Below are positions 1-8,818 of a stretch of 64,000 bases of DNA, in pieces (the first letter of the stretch is position 1; the number at the start of each line of letters is the position of its first letter). The notes beneath the pieces are model-generated. The model did not search any database. It had not been told where the DNA came from and worked only from the letters and a program-made list of their open reading frames with translations. A program made the translations under genes and the position numbers. Source of the DNA: Cypionkella sp. (lineage in GTDB: Bacteria; Pseudomonadota; Alphaproteobacteria; Rhodobacterales; Rhodobacteraceae); NCBI RefSeq assembly GCF_030652235.1, contig NZ_JAUSBA010000022.1, positions 56,493 to 120,492 of the forward strand. Direction: 5' to 3'.

Positions 1-1
1 C

Positions 2-1165
2 CGTTCGCGTTCAAAGACGAATCGCCCGCGCACCCTCGGCAATATCATCAACCGCGTCTTCGACAGCTCTGGCCCCGAAGGCAAAGTGCGCGGTACGCCG
101 CAACAGATCATCGAGAAATATCAAATGCTGGCGGGTGACGCACAGCGGTCCAACGACCGTGTGGCCGCTGAAAACTTCAGCCAACACGCCGAGCATTACA
201 CCCGCATGTTGGCCGAAGCCACGCGTGAGATGGCAGCCGAGCAAGAAAGCCGCCAGCAGTTTCAGGGCGGTCAAAATAATCAGAACGCCCAGAATAACCA
301 AAACAACCAAAACGGCGGCCAAAATGGCAACCGTGATCGGCAAGACTATCGCAATGAGCGTGGCGATTACCGTCCCGAACGCAGTGACGCGGGTGATGCC
401 GAACAGCCCTACACCGGCGGCTTTAGTGCGGTCGATGAAGAAGAGCACAGCCTCGTCGATCTGCCCGAGGTGAGCCGCCCGCAGCCGCGCCAAGACAATA
501 CCCGCCGCGACAACCACCAGCGCGATCACCAGCAGCGCGACAACAATCAGCCGCGCGACGGTACTCAGCAGAATAACCAACAGCGTGATCACAATCAGCC
601 GCGCGACAACAACCAACAACGCGATAACAATCAGCCGCGCCGCCAAGACAACAACCGCCCGCGTGATGACAAAAACCGCGAGCAACGTGCGCCGCGCAAC
701 GATCAGCCACGCGCCGAGCAACCGCGCAACGATCAGCCACGCGTCGAGCAAACGCGCAACGATCAGCCACGCGCCGAGCAACCGCGCAACGACCAGCCAC
801 GCGCCGAGCAACAGCGCAATGATGCCCCGCGCAGCGAAAAACCGCGCGCTGAGGCACCACGTTTCGCAACCACGCGCGAAGATGCCGCCGTTGAGACGCC
901 CCGCGTCGACACCCCCCGTGTTGAAGCCCCGCGTGTTGAAGCCCCGCGCACAGAAGCACCGCGCTTTGAATCGCCTGCTGCGCTGGTTGCCCAAGTTGAA
1001 GCCGCTGCTGCTGCTCCGGTGAAAGCCCGCGCGCCGCGTGCGCCTAAACCAGTGGCCGAGACGTTGCCCGGACTGGAAGCCGCGCCAAAAACCACCCGCG
1101 CGCCCCGCCAGAAAAAGCCTGCCGCTGCGGAATCCACCCCGGACAAATCCGAAGCCGCAGAATAA
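2..1165 (+). CDS. DUF4167 domain protein, 5' end outside the window
   Basis: The reading frame is already open at base 2. It reads RSRSKTNRPRTLGNIINRVF and continues through the conserved alphaproteobacterial DUF4167 core (SSGPEGKVRGTPQQIIEKYQ, about residues 22-41), so the start codon lies upstream of the window. The first ~95 residues are the conserved domain. The remainder to residue 387 is low complexity, rich in Arg, Gln, Asn and Asp, then Pro/Glu/Ala. It contains five 10-residue repeats (RNDQPRAEQP type) and a set of PRVEA-type pentads. The family is common in Alphaproteobacteria and has no established function; the basic, disordered tail would fit nucleic-acid binding, but that is inference. 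It converges on rsmA across a symmetric hairpin. Confidence 0.9.
   Translation, partial: RSRSKTNRPRTLGNIINRVFDSSGPEGKVRGTPQQIIEKYQMLAGDAQRSNDRVAAENFSQHAEHYTRMLAEATREMAAEQESRQQFQGGQNNQNAQNNQNNQNGGQNGNRDRQDYRNERGDYRPERSDAGDAEQPYTGGFSAVDEEEHSLVDLPEVSRPQPRQDNTRRDNHQRDHQQRDNNQPRDGTQQNNQQRDHNQPRDNNQQRDNNQPRRQDNNRPRDDKNREQRAPRNDQPRAEQPRNDQPRVEQTRNDQPRAEQPRNDQPRAEQQRNDAPRSEKPRAEAPRFATTREDAAVETPRVDTPRVEAPRVEAPRTEAPRFESPAALVAQVEAAAAAPVKARAPRAPKPVAETLPGLEAAPKTTRAPRQKKPAAAESTPDKSEAAE
695..844 (+). repeat. Five in-frame 30-bp tandem repeats inside the DUF4167 gene
   Basis: Units start at 695, 725, 755, 785 and 815. Each encodes a decapeptide close to RNDQPRAEQP (variants RVEQT, RAEQQ, and APRSEKP in the last copy). 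The repeat keeps the reading frame, so copy-number change would only lengthen or shorten the disordered tail. Shorter 15-bp repeats encoding RDNNQ- and PRVEA-like pentads flank it. Confidence 0.85.
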
Positions 1166-1185
1166 ACGCTCAACAAATCCCCACC

Positions 1186-1212
1186 AAAAAGCCCGCCAAG
1201 TGCGGGCTTTTT
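1186..1212. terminator. Bidirectional Rho-independent terminator between DUF4167 gene and rsmA
   Basis: AAAAA-GCCCGC-CAAGT-GCGGGC-TTTTT: a perfect 6-bp GC stem with a 5-nt loop, flanked by an A-run on one side and a T-run on the other. It can therefore end transcription from both convergent genes, which stop at 1165 and 1238. Confidence 0.85.
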
Positions 1213-1237
1213 GCGTTCCAAGGTTGGGAGAAAAGCG

Positions 1238-2080
1238 TCAGCCTGCGGCCACAATCCGCGCCAAGGCGCAAAACCGCTCCAACTCGATCTCTTCCGCCCG
1301 CGCAGTAGGCGGTATCCCCGCCGCCGCCAGTTGGGCCTCAATCGCTGGTCCCATGCCCTTTAGACTAGAGCGCAGCATCTTGCGGCGCTGCCCGAAGGCC
1401 ATGGTGGTGATGCGGTTCAGCATCGCTTCATCTGCGGCAAACCGAGGCTCTTCCAACCGCGTCAAATGCACGACCGCCGAATGGACCTTGGGCGCAGGGG
1501 TGAAGGCCTCGGGCGGCAGATGCATGACGATCTTGGCATCACAGCGCCAACCCACCAGCAGCGCCAAACGGCCGTAATGATCGGTGCGCGGCTTGGCGAC
1601 AATCCGCTCGGCCACCTCTTTCTGGAACATCAGCGTCAGGCTTTGCCAGAACGGCGGCCAGACTTTCGGTGTCAGCCAGCGGATCAGCAACTCGGTGCCG
1701 ACATTATAAGGCAGGTTCGCCACCACCCGCACTGGCGCATTGAGATGCCCCAGCACGTCGATCTCCATCGCATCGGCGTTGATAATCTGCAACCGCCCCG
1801 GATAGGCGGCGCCGATCTCCTGCAGCGCAGGCACACAGCGTGGGTCTTTCTCGACCGCCAGCACCCGCCGCGCACCCTCCACCAGCAGCCCACGCGTCAA
1901 GCCGCCGGGGCCGGGGCCCACCTCAAGCACATCACAAGCCGAGAGATCCCCGGCCAACCGCGCGATTTTGGCGGTCAGGTTCAGATCGAGCAAAAAGTTC
2001 TGCCCTAACTGCTTTTTTGCCACCAGATCATGCGCCTTGATCACCTCACGCAGAGGCGGCAACCCGTCAATCGTGCCCAT
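1238..2080 (-). CDS. rsmA: 16S rRNA dimethyladenosine transferase RsmA (KsgA)
   Basis: Dimethylates the two adjacent adenines in the 3'-terminal hairpin of 16S rRNA late in 30S assembly, using SAM. The 280-residue protein has the family landmarks: [11 protein letters not shown] near residues 22-32, the SAM motif [17 protein letters not shown] (about 49-65), an acidic motif around VEKDPRC, and the catalytic NLPYN loop at about 121-125. The C-terminal helical domain is present and the length is normal. It is the last gene of the minus-strand lptF-lptG-lptD-surA-pdxA-rsmA series, 52 bp after pdxA, the same surA-pdxA-rsmA order as in many Proteobacteria. Confidence 0.97.
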   Translation of the reverse strand: MGTIDGLPPLREVIKAHDLVAKKQLGQNFLLDLNLTAKIARLAGDLSACDVLEVGPGPGGLTRGLLVEGARRVLAVEKDPRCVPALQEIGAAYPGRLQIINADAMEIDVLGHLNAPVRVVANLPYNVGTELLIRWLTPKVWPPFWQSLTLMFQKEVAERIVAKPRTDHYGRLALLVGWRCDAKIVMHLPPEAFTPAPKVHSAVVHLTRLEEPRFAADEAMLNRITTMAFGQRRKMLRSSLKGMGPAIEAQLAAAGIPPTARAEEIELERFCALARIVAAG

Positions 2081-2132
2081 AACTCATCCTCTGTGTTCAA
2101 ATATCCCGGGGTCTGGGGCTGGCCCCAGCGGT

Positions 2133-3101
2133 TTACCCCAAGCGCGCCGCTGCCATCTGATGCGCCATCTTCAACGCCGCAATCAAACTGTCAGGCCGCG
2201 CCAACCCTTTGCCCGCAATGTCATAAGCCGTGCCATGATCCGGTGAAGTGCGCACAAACGGCAGCCCCAGAGTAACATTCACCCCGCCATCGAAATCCAG
2301 CGTCTTGATCGGGATCAGCGCTTGATCATGATACATGCAGATCGCCGCATCGTAGGCTTCGCGCGCGCGCGAATGGAACATCGTATCGGCGGAAGACGGC
2401 CCACGCAGGTCAAACCCCTCCGCCCGCAGCCGCTCTAGCACGGGGGTGATCAGAGTAATCTCTTCAACCCCCATCGCCCCGCCTTCGCCGGCATGCGGGT
2501 TCAACCCCGCCACCGCCAACCGAGGCCGCGCCAGCCCGAAATCCCGTCGCAGCCCGGTATCGGTGATCCGAATCGTGTCTTCCAGCAATTCCGCCGTCAA
2601 AGCCGCTGGCACGTCCACAATCGCGATATGGATGGTCACCGGCACCACCCGCAGCAAGGGCGAGGCGAGCATCATCACCACGCGGTCCACCCCTGCCAGA
2701 TGTGCCAGAAACTCGGTATGGCCGGGAAACGCAAACCCCGCGCCATCCTTCAGCGCTTTCTTATGGATTGGTGCGGTGCAGATTGCCGAAGCCTCGCCCC
2801 TTTGCACCAAAGCCACCGCCCGCTCAATCACCGCGATCACCCCTGCGGCGTTTTCCGGCGCCGGTTGGCCGGGCAGGGCAGGGCCGGCAAAGCGGTGCGG
2901 CAGAACCGGCAGCAGATGCGCAGGCACCAAGACCGCCTCAGCGGGCGAGGCAATCTCTTGAAACGCGTCAAATCCCAAATGCCGTGGATCGCCAATCCAG
3001 AACAGCGGCAGCGCCGCCCCTAAAACCGCGCGTGCCGCAAATGCCAATTCCGGGCCAACCCCAGATGGGTCGCCACAGGTCAGCGCAACCGGCAGTCTCA
3101 T
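2133..3101 (-). CDS. pdxA: 4-hydroxythreonine-4-phosphate dehydrogenase PdxA
   Basis: NAD-dependent oxidation of 4-phosphohydroxy-L-threonine in the DXP-dependent branch of pyridoxal phosphate synthesis; a cytosolic metal-dependent enzyme. The 322 residues begin with the family signature ALTCGDPSGVGPEL and contain the GHTEFLA metal-ligand segment (about residue 127) and MYHDQALIPIK near the C-terminus with the other metal/substrate residues. The length is typical. It starts 10 bp after the surA stop, so translation is probably coupled within the operon. Confidence 0.97.
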   Translation of the reverse strand: MRLPVALTCGDPSGVGPELAFAARAVLGAALPLFWIGDPRHLGFDAFQEIASPAEAVLVPAHLLPVLPHRFAGPALPGQPAPENAAGVIAVIERAVALVQRGEASAICTAPIHKKALKDGAGFAFPGHTEFLAHLAGVDRVVMMLASPLLRVVPVTIHIAIVDVPAALTAELLEDTIRITDTGLRRDFGLARPRLAVAGLNPHAGEGGAMGVEEITLITPVLERLRAEGFDLRGPSSADTMFHSRAREAYDAAICMYHDQALIPIKTLDFDGGVNVTLGLPFVRTSPDHGTAYDIAGKGLARPDSLIAALKMAHQMAAARLG

Positions 3102-3111
3102 GGCGTGCGGA

Positions 3112-4311
3112 TCATGGTGTACGAATCTGGGCTTCAGAACGCAATTCTTCCAGATAAATATCCGCCTGCGCGCCCAAAACCTGATTGGTCAGCTGCAGCT
3201 TGACCTCATCGCGGCTGGGCATCTCGTCTTCCGGCGGACCTCTGCGGCACAGCATCAAGAACACCCGCCAGCCGCCCCGCGTGACAGCGGTAGACGCCTC
3301 GCCCGCATCCAGCACAGACAACGTCCCGGCGATATCGCGTGGCACCTGTCCCTGCGCCACGGTTTCCCGGATCAACCGATCCGCCGGAAGCCCCTTGGCC
3401 ACCGCGTAAAGGTCGTTACAGGTATCCACCTTAGCCCGCACTTTGGCGGCAGAGCCGCCATCATCCGGCACCAAAAACGCGGCGTAATCCACCACGATGC
3501 CGCCCGAAGGCTTCACCATCTCCTGCTTTTGTTCCTGCAACTGATAGATCACTACCTGATCATCCAGCACCACCGGCGCTGAAACCTGACCCGAAGCCAA
3601 TCCCCGCACCGCTTTCGCAGCATCCGGTTTCAACGCGGTCAGCAGCATCCAATCCAAAGACCCGCCGCGCCCCGCAGAGGCCGCACTGGAATTCTGCCGT
3701 GCCAAGGCCGCGAAATCCTCACCACCGCGCAGCAACAGCCGCAAATGGTCGGCTTTTTGCAGTGCCGCGGTGCGACCAGCCCCCACCGCCGGGATTACAA
3801 TCTCTGACAGCTTGACCTGCAACGCTGCCATCGGGCGGCCATTCGCCAAAGCCCGGTCGATCTGAGTTTCTGAGATCGACACCGTTGGCGCGAATTTGCC
3901 ACGCACAATCTCGCGCCAGACCAGCCCGGATTCGACGAAATCGCGGAAAGTTTCTGGCTGCACACCAGCTTGACCGATGATCTCAACGAACTTCTCGGCG
4001 GTCAGATTGGCGCGGGCGGCGAATTCTTCCATCCCGGCTTTCAACTGCTCGGGCGACATCTTGACGCCAAACTGCTTGGCCGCCGACATGCGTAAGCGGT
4101 CATCCAACAGCGATGACATTGCCGCGTTTTCAAGATCACCCGGCTGGCGCAAAAGCTGCATGAACAGCACGCGCTGCTCAAACTCAAACTGCGTGATCGC
4201 TTGATCATTGACGATCTTGATCGGTGTAAAAGGCCCGGCCGCAACAGGTGCGCCAAAGCCAATCGACGCGATCAGCGCCAAAACCATCGTTATACCTGCG
4301 GGTCGCACCAT
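3112..4311 (-). CDS. surA: SurA-like periplasmic peptidyl-prolyl isomerase
   Basis: Periplasmic chaperone/PPIase expected to help outer-membrane proteins fold. The start at 4311 (MVRPAGITM) gives 399 residues with a clean Sec signal peptide ending AAG around residue 25. An upstream in-frame start exists but would overlap lptD and add an unlikely leader. After the signal come a SurA N-terminal-like helical region (KIVNDQAITQFEFEQRV) and one parvulin-type region (about residues 170-280). The two-parvulin architecture of E. coli SurA is not obvious. It sits between lptD and pdxA, exactly where surA lies in E. coli, and LptD is a classic SurA client. Confidence 0.88.
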   Translation of the reverse strand: MVRPAGITMVLALIASIGFGAPVAAGPFTPIKIVNDQAITQFEFEQRVLFMQLLRQPGDLENAAMSSLLDDRLRMSAAKQFGVKMSPEQLKAGMEEFAARANLTAEKFVEIIGQAGVQPETFRDFVESGLVWREIVRGKFAPTVSISETQIDRALANGRPMAALQVKLSEIVIPAVGAGRTAALQKADHLRLLLRGGEDFAALARQNSSAASAGRGGSLDWMLLTALKPDAAKAVRGLASGQVSAPVVLDDQVVIYQLQEQKQEMVKPSGGIVVDYAAFLVPDDGGSAAKVRAKVDTCNDLYAVAKGLPADRLIRETVAQGQVPRDIAGTLSVLDAGEASTAVTRGGWRVFLMLCRRGPPEDEMPSRDEVKLQLTNQVLGAQADIYLEELRSEAQIRTP

Positions 4312-4339
4312 GATCACCTGCCGTCGTCCGTTTCTTATC

Positions 4340-6472
4340 CTAGCGCCTGCATTGACGCGCGGGCCCCGGCGCAGAGCTGCCGCCAAAGCCCAATAGTTCC
4401 ACCGAAAGCCCGAAATCCGTGGTCGGTTTCACACTAGTCGAGGACGTGAACCGACGCGAGAGAGAAAGATCGACCAGCAAACATTCGTTGCGGAAGGTCA
4501 GCCCCAGCCCGGCTGTCGCCGCCCGCTCGGCCTCAAAATCATAACGGCTGGCGATGCGGCCCGTCCAGTTGTCGGCCAACTGATAGCTGGTCGCCAAAGT
4601 CAGCTCGGATATCGGGGTCAGTCGATTTTCCGTCGCATCCGCTTCGGTATGGACATAGCCCGTCGCTACTGTGAAGCGATTACCGGTATAGGCCGCCTGC
4701 AATTCGGCTTTGGTCATGTTGAACTGATCATCAAACAACAGCCGATTGGCCAGATTAAATCCGGCCATATCCACCTGCCACGACGTCATCCAATCTGAAC
4801 TGACCCCGCCAAGGCCCGATCCTGCGCTGAATTGATCCAGATCTTCAGTCCGCAGCACACGTCCCACGGTGACCCCCAAGGTCCAGCCGTTCGGGTCTAG
4901 TCGCAGGTAACTGACGCCCAAGTTCGCCCGCGTGCCATTTTCCACAGCATCCGCCCCCGGAAAGCGGCTGAGGTCAAACAGATTGGCCTCGTCAAATTCC
5001 ACCAGCGCCGAATCCTCGTTCGGGATAGTACTGCCCGTGCGCGAGGCCAGCACGATCTGTATCACCGGCTCGATCACTTGGCTGACGCCATTGGCCTGCG
5101 ATTTCACCCAAGGCCAACGCAATTCGGCCCCAACTGCCGCATGAGATCGGGTCTTGCTGCCTTCATAGACCGCATCCTGCCCGATCATATAGAAATCTGC
5201 CGCAGCCTCGCCCAGCACTGCCGCTTCCATGCCATTGTCCAGCAGGAAGTTCTTGCGCCAGTCGGCGCGCAGCGACACCCGTTGCATGTCGCGTCCATCT
5301 GCGATGCCATCGCTGTTGCTGTCGGACAAGGCATCAGTCGAGGTGCGCTCATGGCCATGCGCCTGCAACTCAAAGCCGCCTTCGCCGCCCCAACCGCCCA
5401 AGGTAAAGCGGCGATGATAGGTCAGATCTGCCATCCGTGACGGCAGGGTGGCGTTGTCTTCGCCGTCGCGGATCGAGTGAAACGCGATCAGCCGCCCCGA
5501 GATGTATTCATTGCGCCGCGTCCGGCTGACCTCGGCGCGGCTCTCCAGACGGTCGACCGTCGGATAATCGTAATCAAGGATATAGGCCGGATCGCTGACC
5601 GCCTCGACCCGCAAATCCAGCGTAAAGCCGCGCGGCAAAGTAAATTCGCCAGTGCCCAGCACATAGCCGCGTGTCTCACCGGGGCGCAGATCATCGCGCG
5701 ACACCCCGCCCGAGATGTCTATGCCGCCAGTCGCAAACGCCTGCCGATAGCGCAGATTGACCGTGCGGCTGCCCTTGGTGGTGAAGAACGGCGTCACGGT
5801 TAAATCGCGGCTGTCCCCCATTTTGATGAAATACGGCAGCATCAGCCCGGTGCCAAAGTTGGAATTGTTCTTCAGCGACGGCAGCAAGAACCCCGAGGCG
5901 CGCTTCAAGGTCGGATCGGGCATCCGCAGACGCGGAATATAGGCGATGGCGACGCCGCCCAAGCGAAACTGTGCATGATCGAAATAAAGCTGCCGCTCGG
6001 TCTGATCATGCACCACACGGCGGGCGCGGATTTCCCACAGCGGCGTCGAACTGCCTGCGCAAATTTTGCAACTGGAGGCCACCACCCGCTGCATCGCAGT
6101 ATAGCGTCCATCGACCCGCTGAATTTCTGCCGCCGCCAATTGCAACTGTTGCTGCAATACCAACCGCGCCGAGGTCAAAACCCCTTGGGTGAAATCAGCA
6201 CTCATATCGGCTTGGCTGGCCAAAATCACCATGCCCTTGCCATCGCTCAGCACAATCGGGCCTTCAATCAGCAGCCGATCCTTGGCCTGATCATAGGTCA
6301 CGCTCTGCGCTGTCAGCTTCTGGCCCTGGTAGAAAATCTCGACATGGCCGCGCGCGATCAGCGTCGAATTGTCCTGAATTTGCAGTGCGTCGGCGACCAA
6401 AGTGGCCTTATCCTGCGCCAAAGCGGGCAGGGCGCACAGGAGCGCGGCGATAAAACTCAGGAGGCGCAACAT
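4340..6472 (-). CDS. lptD: LPS-assembly outer-membrane protein LptD
   Basis: Outer-membrane beta-barrel that, with LptE, inserts lipopolysaccharide into the outer leaflet. From ATG 6472 the product is 710 residues: signal peptide MLRLLSFIAALLCALPALA, an OstA/LptA-like N-terminal domain (about 20-150), then the LptD barrel. The motif CKICAG followed by PLWEIRARRVVHDQ (about residues 130-160) and GVAIAYIPRLRMPDP are family hallmarks. The start overlaps the lptG stop as TGATG, indicating coupling, and the gene precedes surA. Its position next to lptF and lptG groups the LPS-export machinery. Confidence 0.95.
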   Translation of the reverse strand: MLRLLSFIAALLCALPALAQDKATLVADALQIQDNSTLIARGHVEIFYQGQKLTAQSVTYDQAKDRLLIEGPIVLSDGKGMVILASQADMSADFTQGVLTSARLVLQQQLQLAAAEIQRVDGRYTAMQRVVASSCKICAGSSTPLWEIRARRVVHDQTERQLYFDHAQFRLGGVAIAYIPRLRMPDPTLKRASGFLLPSLKNNSNFGTGLMLPYFIKMGDSRDLTVTPFFTTKGSRTVNLRYRQAFATGGIDISGGVSRDDLRPGETRGYVLGTGEFTLPRGFTLDLRVEAVSDPAYILDYDYPTVDRLESRAEVSRTRRNEYISGRLIAFHSIRDGEDNATLPSRMADLTYHRRFTLGGWGGEGGFELQAHGHERTSTDALSDSNSDGIADGRDMQRVSLRADWRKNFLLDNGMEAAVLGEAAADFYMIGQDAVYEGSKTRSHAAVGAELRWPWVKSQANGVSQVIEPVIQIVLASRTGSTIPNEDSALVEFDEANLFDLSRFPGADAVENGTRANLGVSYLRLDPNGWTLGVTVGRVLRTEDLDQFSAGSGLGGVSSDWMTSWQVDMAGFNLANRLLFDDQFNMTKAELQAAYTGNRFTVATGYVHTEADATENRLTPISELTLATSYQLADNWTGRIASRYDFEAERAATAGLGLTFRNECLLVDLSLSRRFTSSTSVKPTTDFGLSVELLGFGGSSAPGPARQCRR

Positions 6473-7557
6473 CAGCCATCCTCCAGATGCAGTAGTAACC
6501 CAAGTGCCAGAAACGTCGCCGCAATCGGTGGGCTCCACGCCGCCAGTAAGATCGGAATCTGGCCATTTTGCCCCAAAACCTGCGCGAAGTTGCGCAGGAA
6601 AAAGATCAAAAATCCGCCAAGCAACGCCAACAGCACCATCTGCCCGGTCTTGCCAAATCGCGCATGGCGCATGGTAAAGCCCGCCGCAATCAGCACCATC
6701 GCCGCCAGCAAGACCGGCAAGGCCAGCTCCATCTGCGTCCACACCTGATAGCTGCGCGCCGAAAAGCCAGCCCGCTCCAAGGCTTTGATATACGAGGGCA
6801 GCGCCCAAAACGCCACAGACGAAGGATCGCCAAAGCCGTCGCGTAGGCGGTCTTGCGTCAGATCAGTGGGCAGGCGCATCTCCACCGCCGTCGCAAGGGC
6901 TGTCTGTTCAGGATTAGCATCGGTCAATGACCAGCGCTTGGCGCCATGCAACACCCATTCCCCCGGCAACAATTGCGCCGACGTGGCCTCGATGCGCTGC
7001 GTTGGCGTACCTTCCGGGTTAAAGGTGATCACCGTGACGCCCTGCAACGTCGTGCCACCCGGATCACTGCGCGTAGCCTTGATCACCGACTGACCCGCCG
7101 CATTGCCCTGCCGCATCCACAAACCATCCTCTGACAGCGACAGCAGCGATCCCTCTTGCCCACGCTGCGCTGCCAGTCGGTCATAGGCCTTCGAGGTCGC
7201 CGCCACCAACGGATTGAACACCGCCACCGCCACCGCGCCGATCAGCAAAGCCATCACCACCGGTGCCAGCAGAAACTGCAACCCTGACCGCCCTGAGGCG
7301 CGCACCACCACCAGCTCCGAGGACCGCGCCAGCCCCAAAAACAGCGCAATCGCCGTCAAGATCATGATCAGGGGCAGGATCTGATACAGGCTCTCCGGCA
7401 CATTCAGCAGCGACAGATACAAAGCCCCGCCCAATGTCACCCCAACCTTACGCAGCTGATCAATCACATCGATCAGCAGCAAAATCGCCGCGAACACGCC
7501 AAACACCAGCCCGAACATTTTCAAAAACCGCCGCGCAATATAAAGGGTCAGCGTCAT
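6472..7557 (-). CDS. lptG: LPS export ABC transporter permease LptG
   Basis: Inner-membrane permease of the LptB2FG transporter that extracts LPS from the inner membrane. ATG 7557 (MTLTLYIARRFLKMFG) is chosen over an upstream in-frame start because it overlaps the lptF stop as ATGA. The product is 361 residues with the YjgP/YjgQ fold: three transmembrane helices near the N-terminus, a periplasmic beta-jellyroll (about 110-255), and three C-terminal helices including FLIFFLRNFAQVLGQNGQIP. The gene lies directly downstream of lptF and is coupled to lptD. Confidence 0.95.
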   Translation of the reverse strand: MTLTLYIARRFLKMFGLVFGVFAAILLLIDVIDQLRKVGVTLGGALYLSLLNVPESLYQILPLIMILTAIALFLGLARSSELVVVRASGRSGLQFLLAPVVMALLIGAVAVAVFNPLVAATSKAYDRLAAQRGQEGSLLSLSEDGLWMRQGNAAGQSVIKATRSDPGGTTLQGVTVITFNPEGTPTQRIEATSAQLLPGEWVLHGAKRWSLTDANPEQTALATAVEMRLPTDLTQDRLRDGFGDPSSVAFWALPSYIKALERAGFSARSYQVWTQMELALPVLLAAMVLIAAGFTMRHARFGKTGQMVLLALLGGFLIFFLRNFAQVLGQNGQIPILLAAWSPPIAATFLALGLLLHLEDG

Positions 7558-8672
7558 GTTGCCACCGCCAGCTTCGGCACCCGCCGCGGCCTTTGCGTCA
7601 ACCACAACTCAAACACCCCAATCGCGATCCCCACCACAGGGGCTGCATAGGCCAGCATCCAGCCGCCCGGCACATCCTTGCCGACATTGGTCGAAACCGT
7701 CGAGATCGCCTGCACCACCAGCAGCAGCAGCACCGCCACGCCAACCTGCCGCCACAACCCGAACCGACTGAACGCCCCCAACAGCAGCGAGGAAAACCCG
7801 ATCAGCCCCGCCGCCAGCGCCATGAACGGCTGCGCAATCCGGTCGTGGCCCTCAAACAGCATGTTCTGTGCGGTCTGCCGCACCTCTGCCATCAGCGCCG
7901 GGGTCGGGGCCAACAACTCGGGCGTCGACAACTCCGCCATGCTGCGCGTCCGCAGAGCAGGCTCTGCCATCAACCCCGCCAGATCATAGGTGAAATCGGC
8001 AAACCGCGTCACCGACAACTGCCCCTTCGGCCCCAAGAACTGCACCATGCCATCGACCATCAGCAGCTTCGGTCCCGCATCCGTCCGCGCAAAAAACGCC
8101 TTCTTTGCGGTGTATAGCGCGCGCTGTTCCACCACACGGTCGTCCGCCAAAAACAGATCCAGCAATTCCCCGGTTGGCGCAATCTCGCGGATATACAGTG
8201 TGATGCCCTCCGAAGGATGAATGAACTGGCCATCCTTCAAAAACCGCGCCGAGACATTCTGCGAGATCGCCTCTAACCGCTCTGCCAAAGCACTGCGGCT
8301 TTCGGGCACCAGCACATGCATCAACACAAGCATCATCCCCGAGACGATCAACCCAAAGTACCACACCGGGCGCGCCAGCCGAAACGCTGAAAAACCGGTC
8401 GCCTGCATCACCACCAATTCAGATTCCGACATCAGCCGATTGGCGACATAAACAGCGCCAATGAACGCCGAAATCGGCAGCACCAGCCGGATCACATTCG
8501 GCAGAGTCAGCAAGGAGAATTGCAAGAACACAACCGCAGACTGGCCATCGCCAATCAACTGGTCAAACAGCCCCACCGCGCGGTTCACCCAATAGACAGC
8601 CACAAGCACTAGCGAGAAAAACCCGAATAGCGCTAGCAGTTGCGATAGCAGATAACGGTCGAATCTCGCCAC
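7554..8672 (-). CDS. lptF: LPS export ABC transporter permease LptF
   Basis: Partner permease of LptG in LPS extraction. It has 372 residues: an N-terminal helix (MARFDRYLLSQLLALFGFFS), YjgP/YjgQ segments with helices near 50-75 and 95-115, a periplasmic domain, and three C-terminal helices. The motif ELVVMQATGFSAFRLARPV matches the cytoplasmic coupling-helix region seen in this family. It is the first gene of the minus-strand operon and diverges from pepA across about 150 bp that should hold both promoters; the same lptFG/pepA head-to-head arrangement is known in E. coli. Confidence 0.95.
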   Translation of the reverse strand: MARFDRYLLSQLLALFGFFSLVLVAVYWVNRAVGLFDQLIGDGQSAVVFLQFSLLTLPNVIRLVLPISAFIGAVYVANRLMSESELVVMQATGFSAFRLARPVWYFGLIVSGMMLVLMHVLVPESRSALAERLEAISQNVSARFLKDGQFIHPSEGITLYIREIAPTGELLDLFLADDRVVEQRALYTAKKAFFARTDAGPKLLMVDGMVQFLGPKGQLSVTRFADFTYDLAGLMAEPALRTRSMAELSTPELLAPTPALMAEVRQTAQNMLFEGHDRIAQPFMALAAGLIGFSSLLLGAFSRFGLWRQVGVAVLLLLVVQAISTVSTNVGKDVPGGWMLAYAAPVVGIAIGVFELWLTQRPRRVPKLAVAT

Positions 8673-8818
8673 AAAAGCCCCAAACCCGAAAAACCATTGC
8701 TGGTGAACCTAGCGGAAAACCCCGGCGGGGAAAACTGCTATCTGGCCTTCCCACTCCCCCTTCGCTAGCTTGCGATCAACCGCGCCACAAGTCCCCGACA
8801 TTGCCCCGGAGAAGCCCC

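Noticed and set aside
695..844. Regular 30-bp repeats considered as a CRISPR array
   Set aside because: Units are contiguous with no unique spacers, keep the reading frame, and lie inside a coding sequence.
11..994. 327-codon minus-strand open frame with many Leu/Val/Ala repeats in the DUF4167 region
   Set aside because: The hydrophobic repeats are the antisense of the Gln/Asn/Arg-rich repeats of the DUF4167 protein; not a membrane protein.
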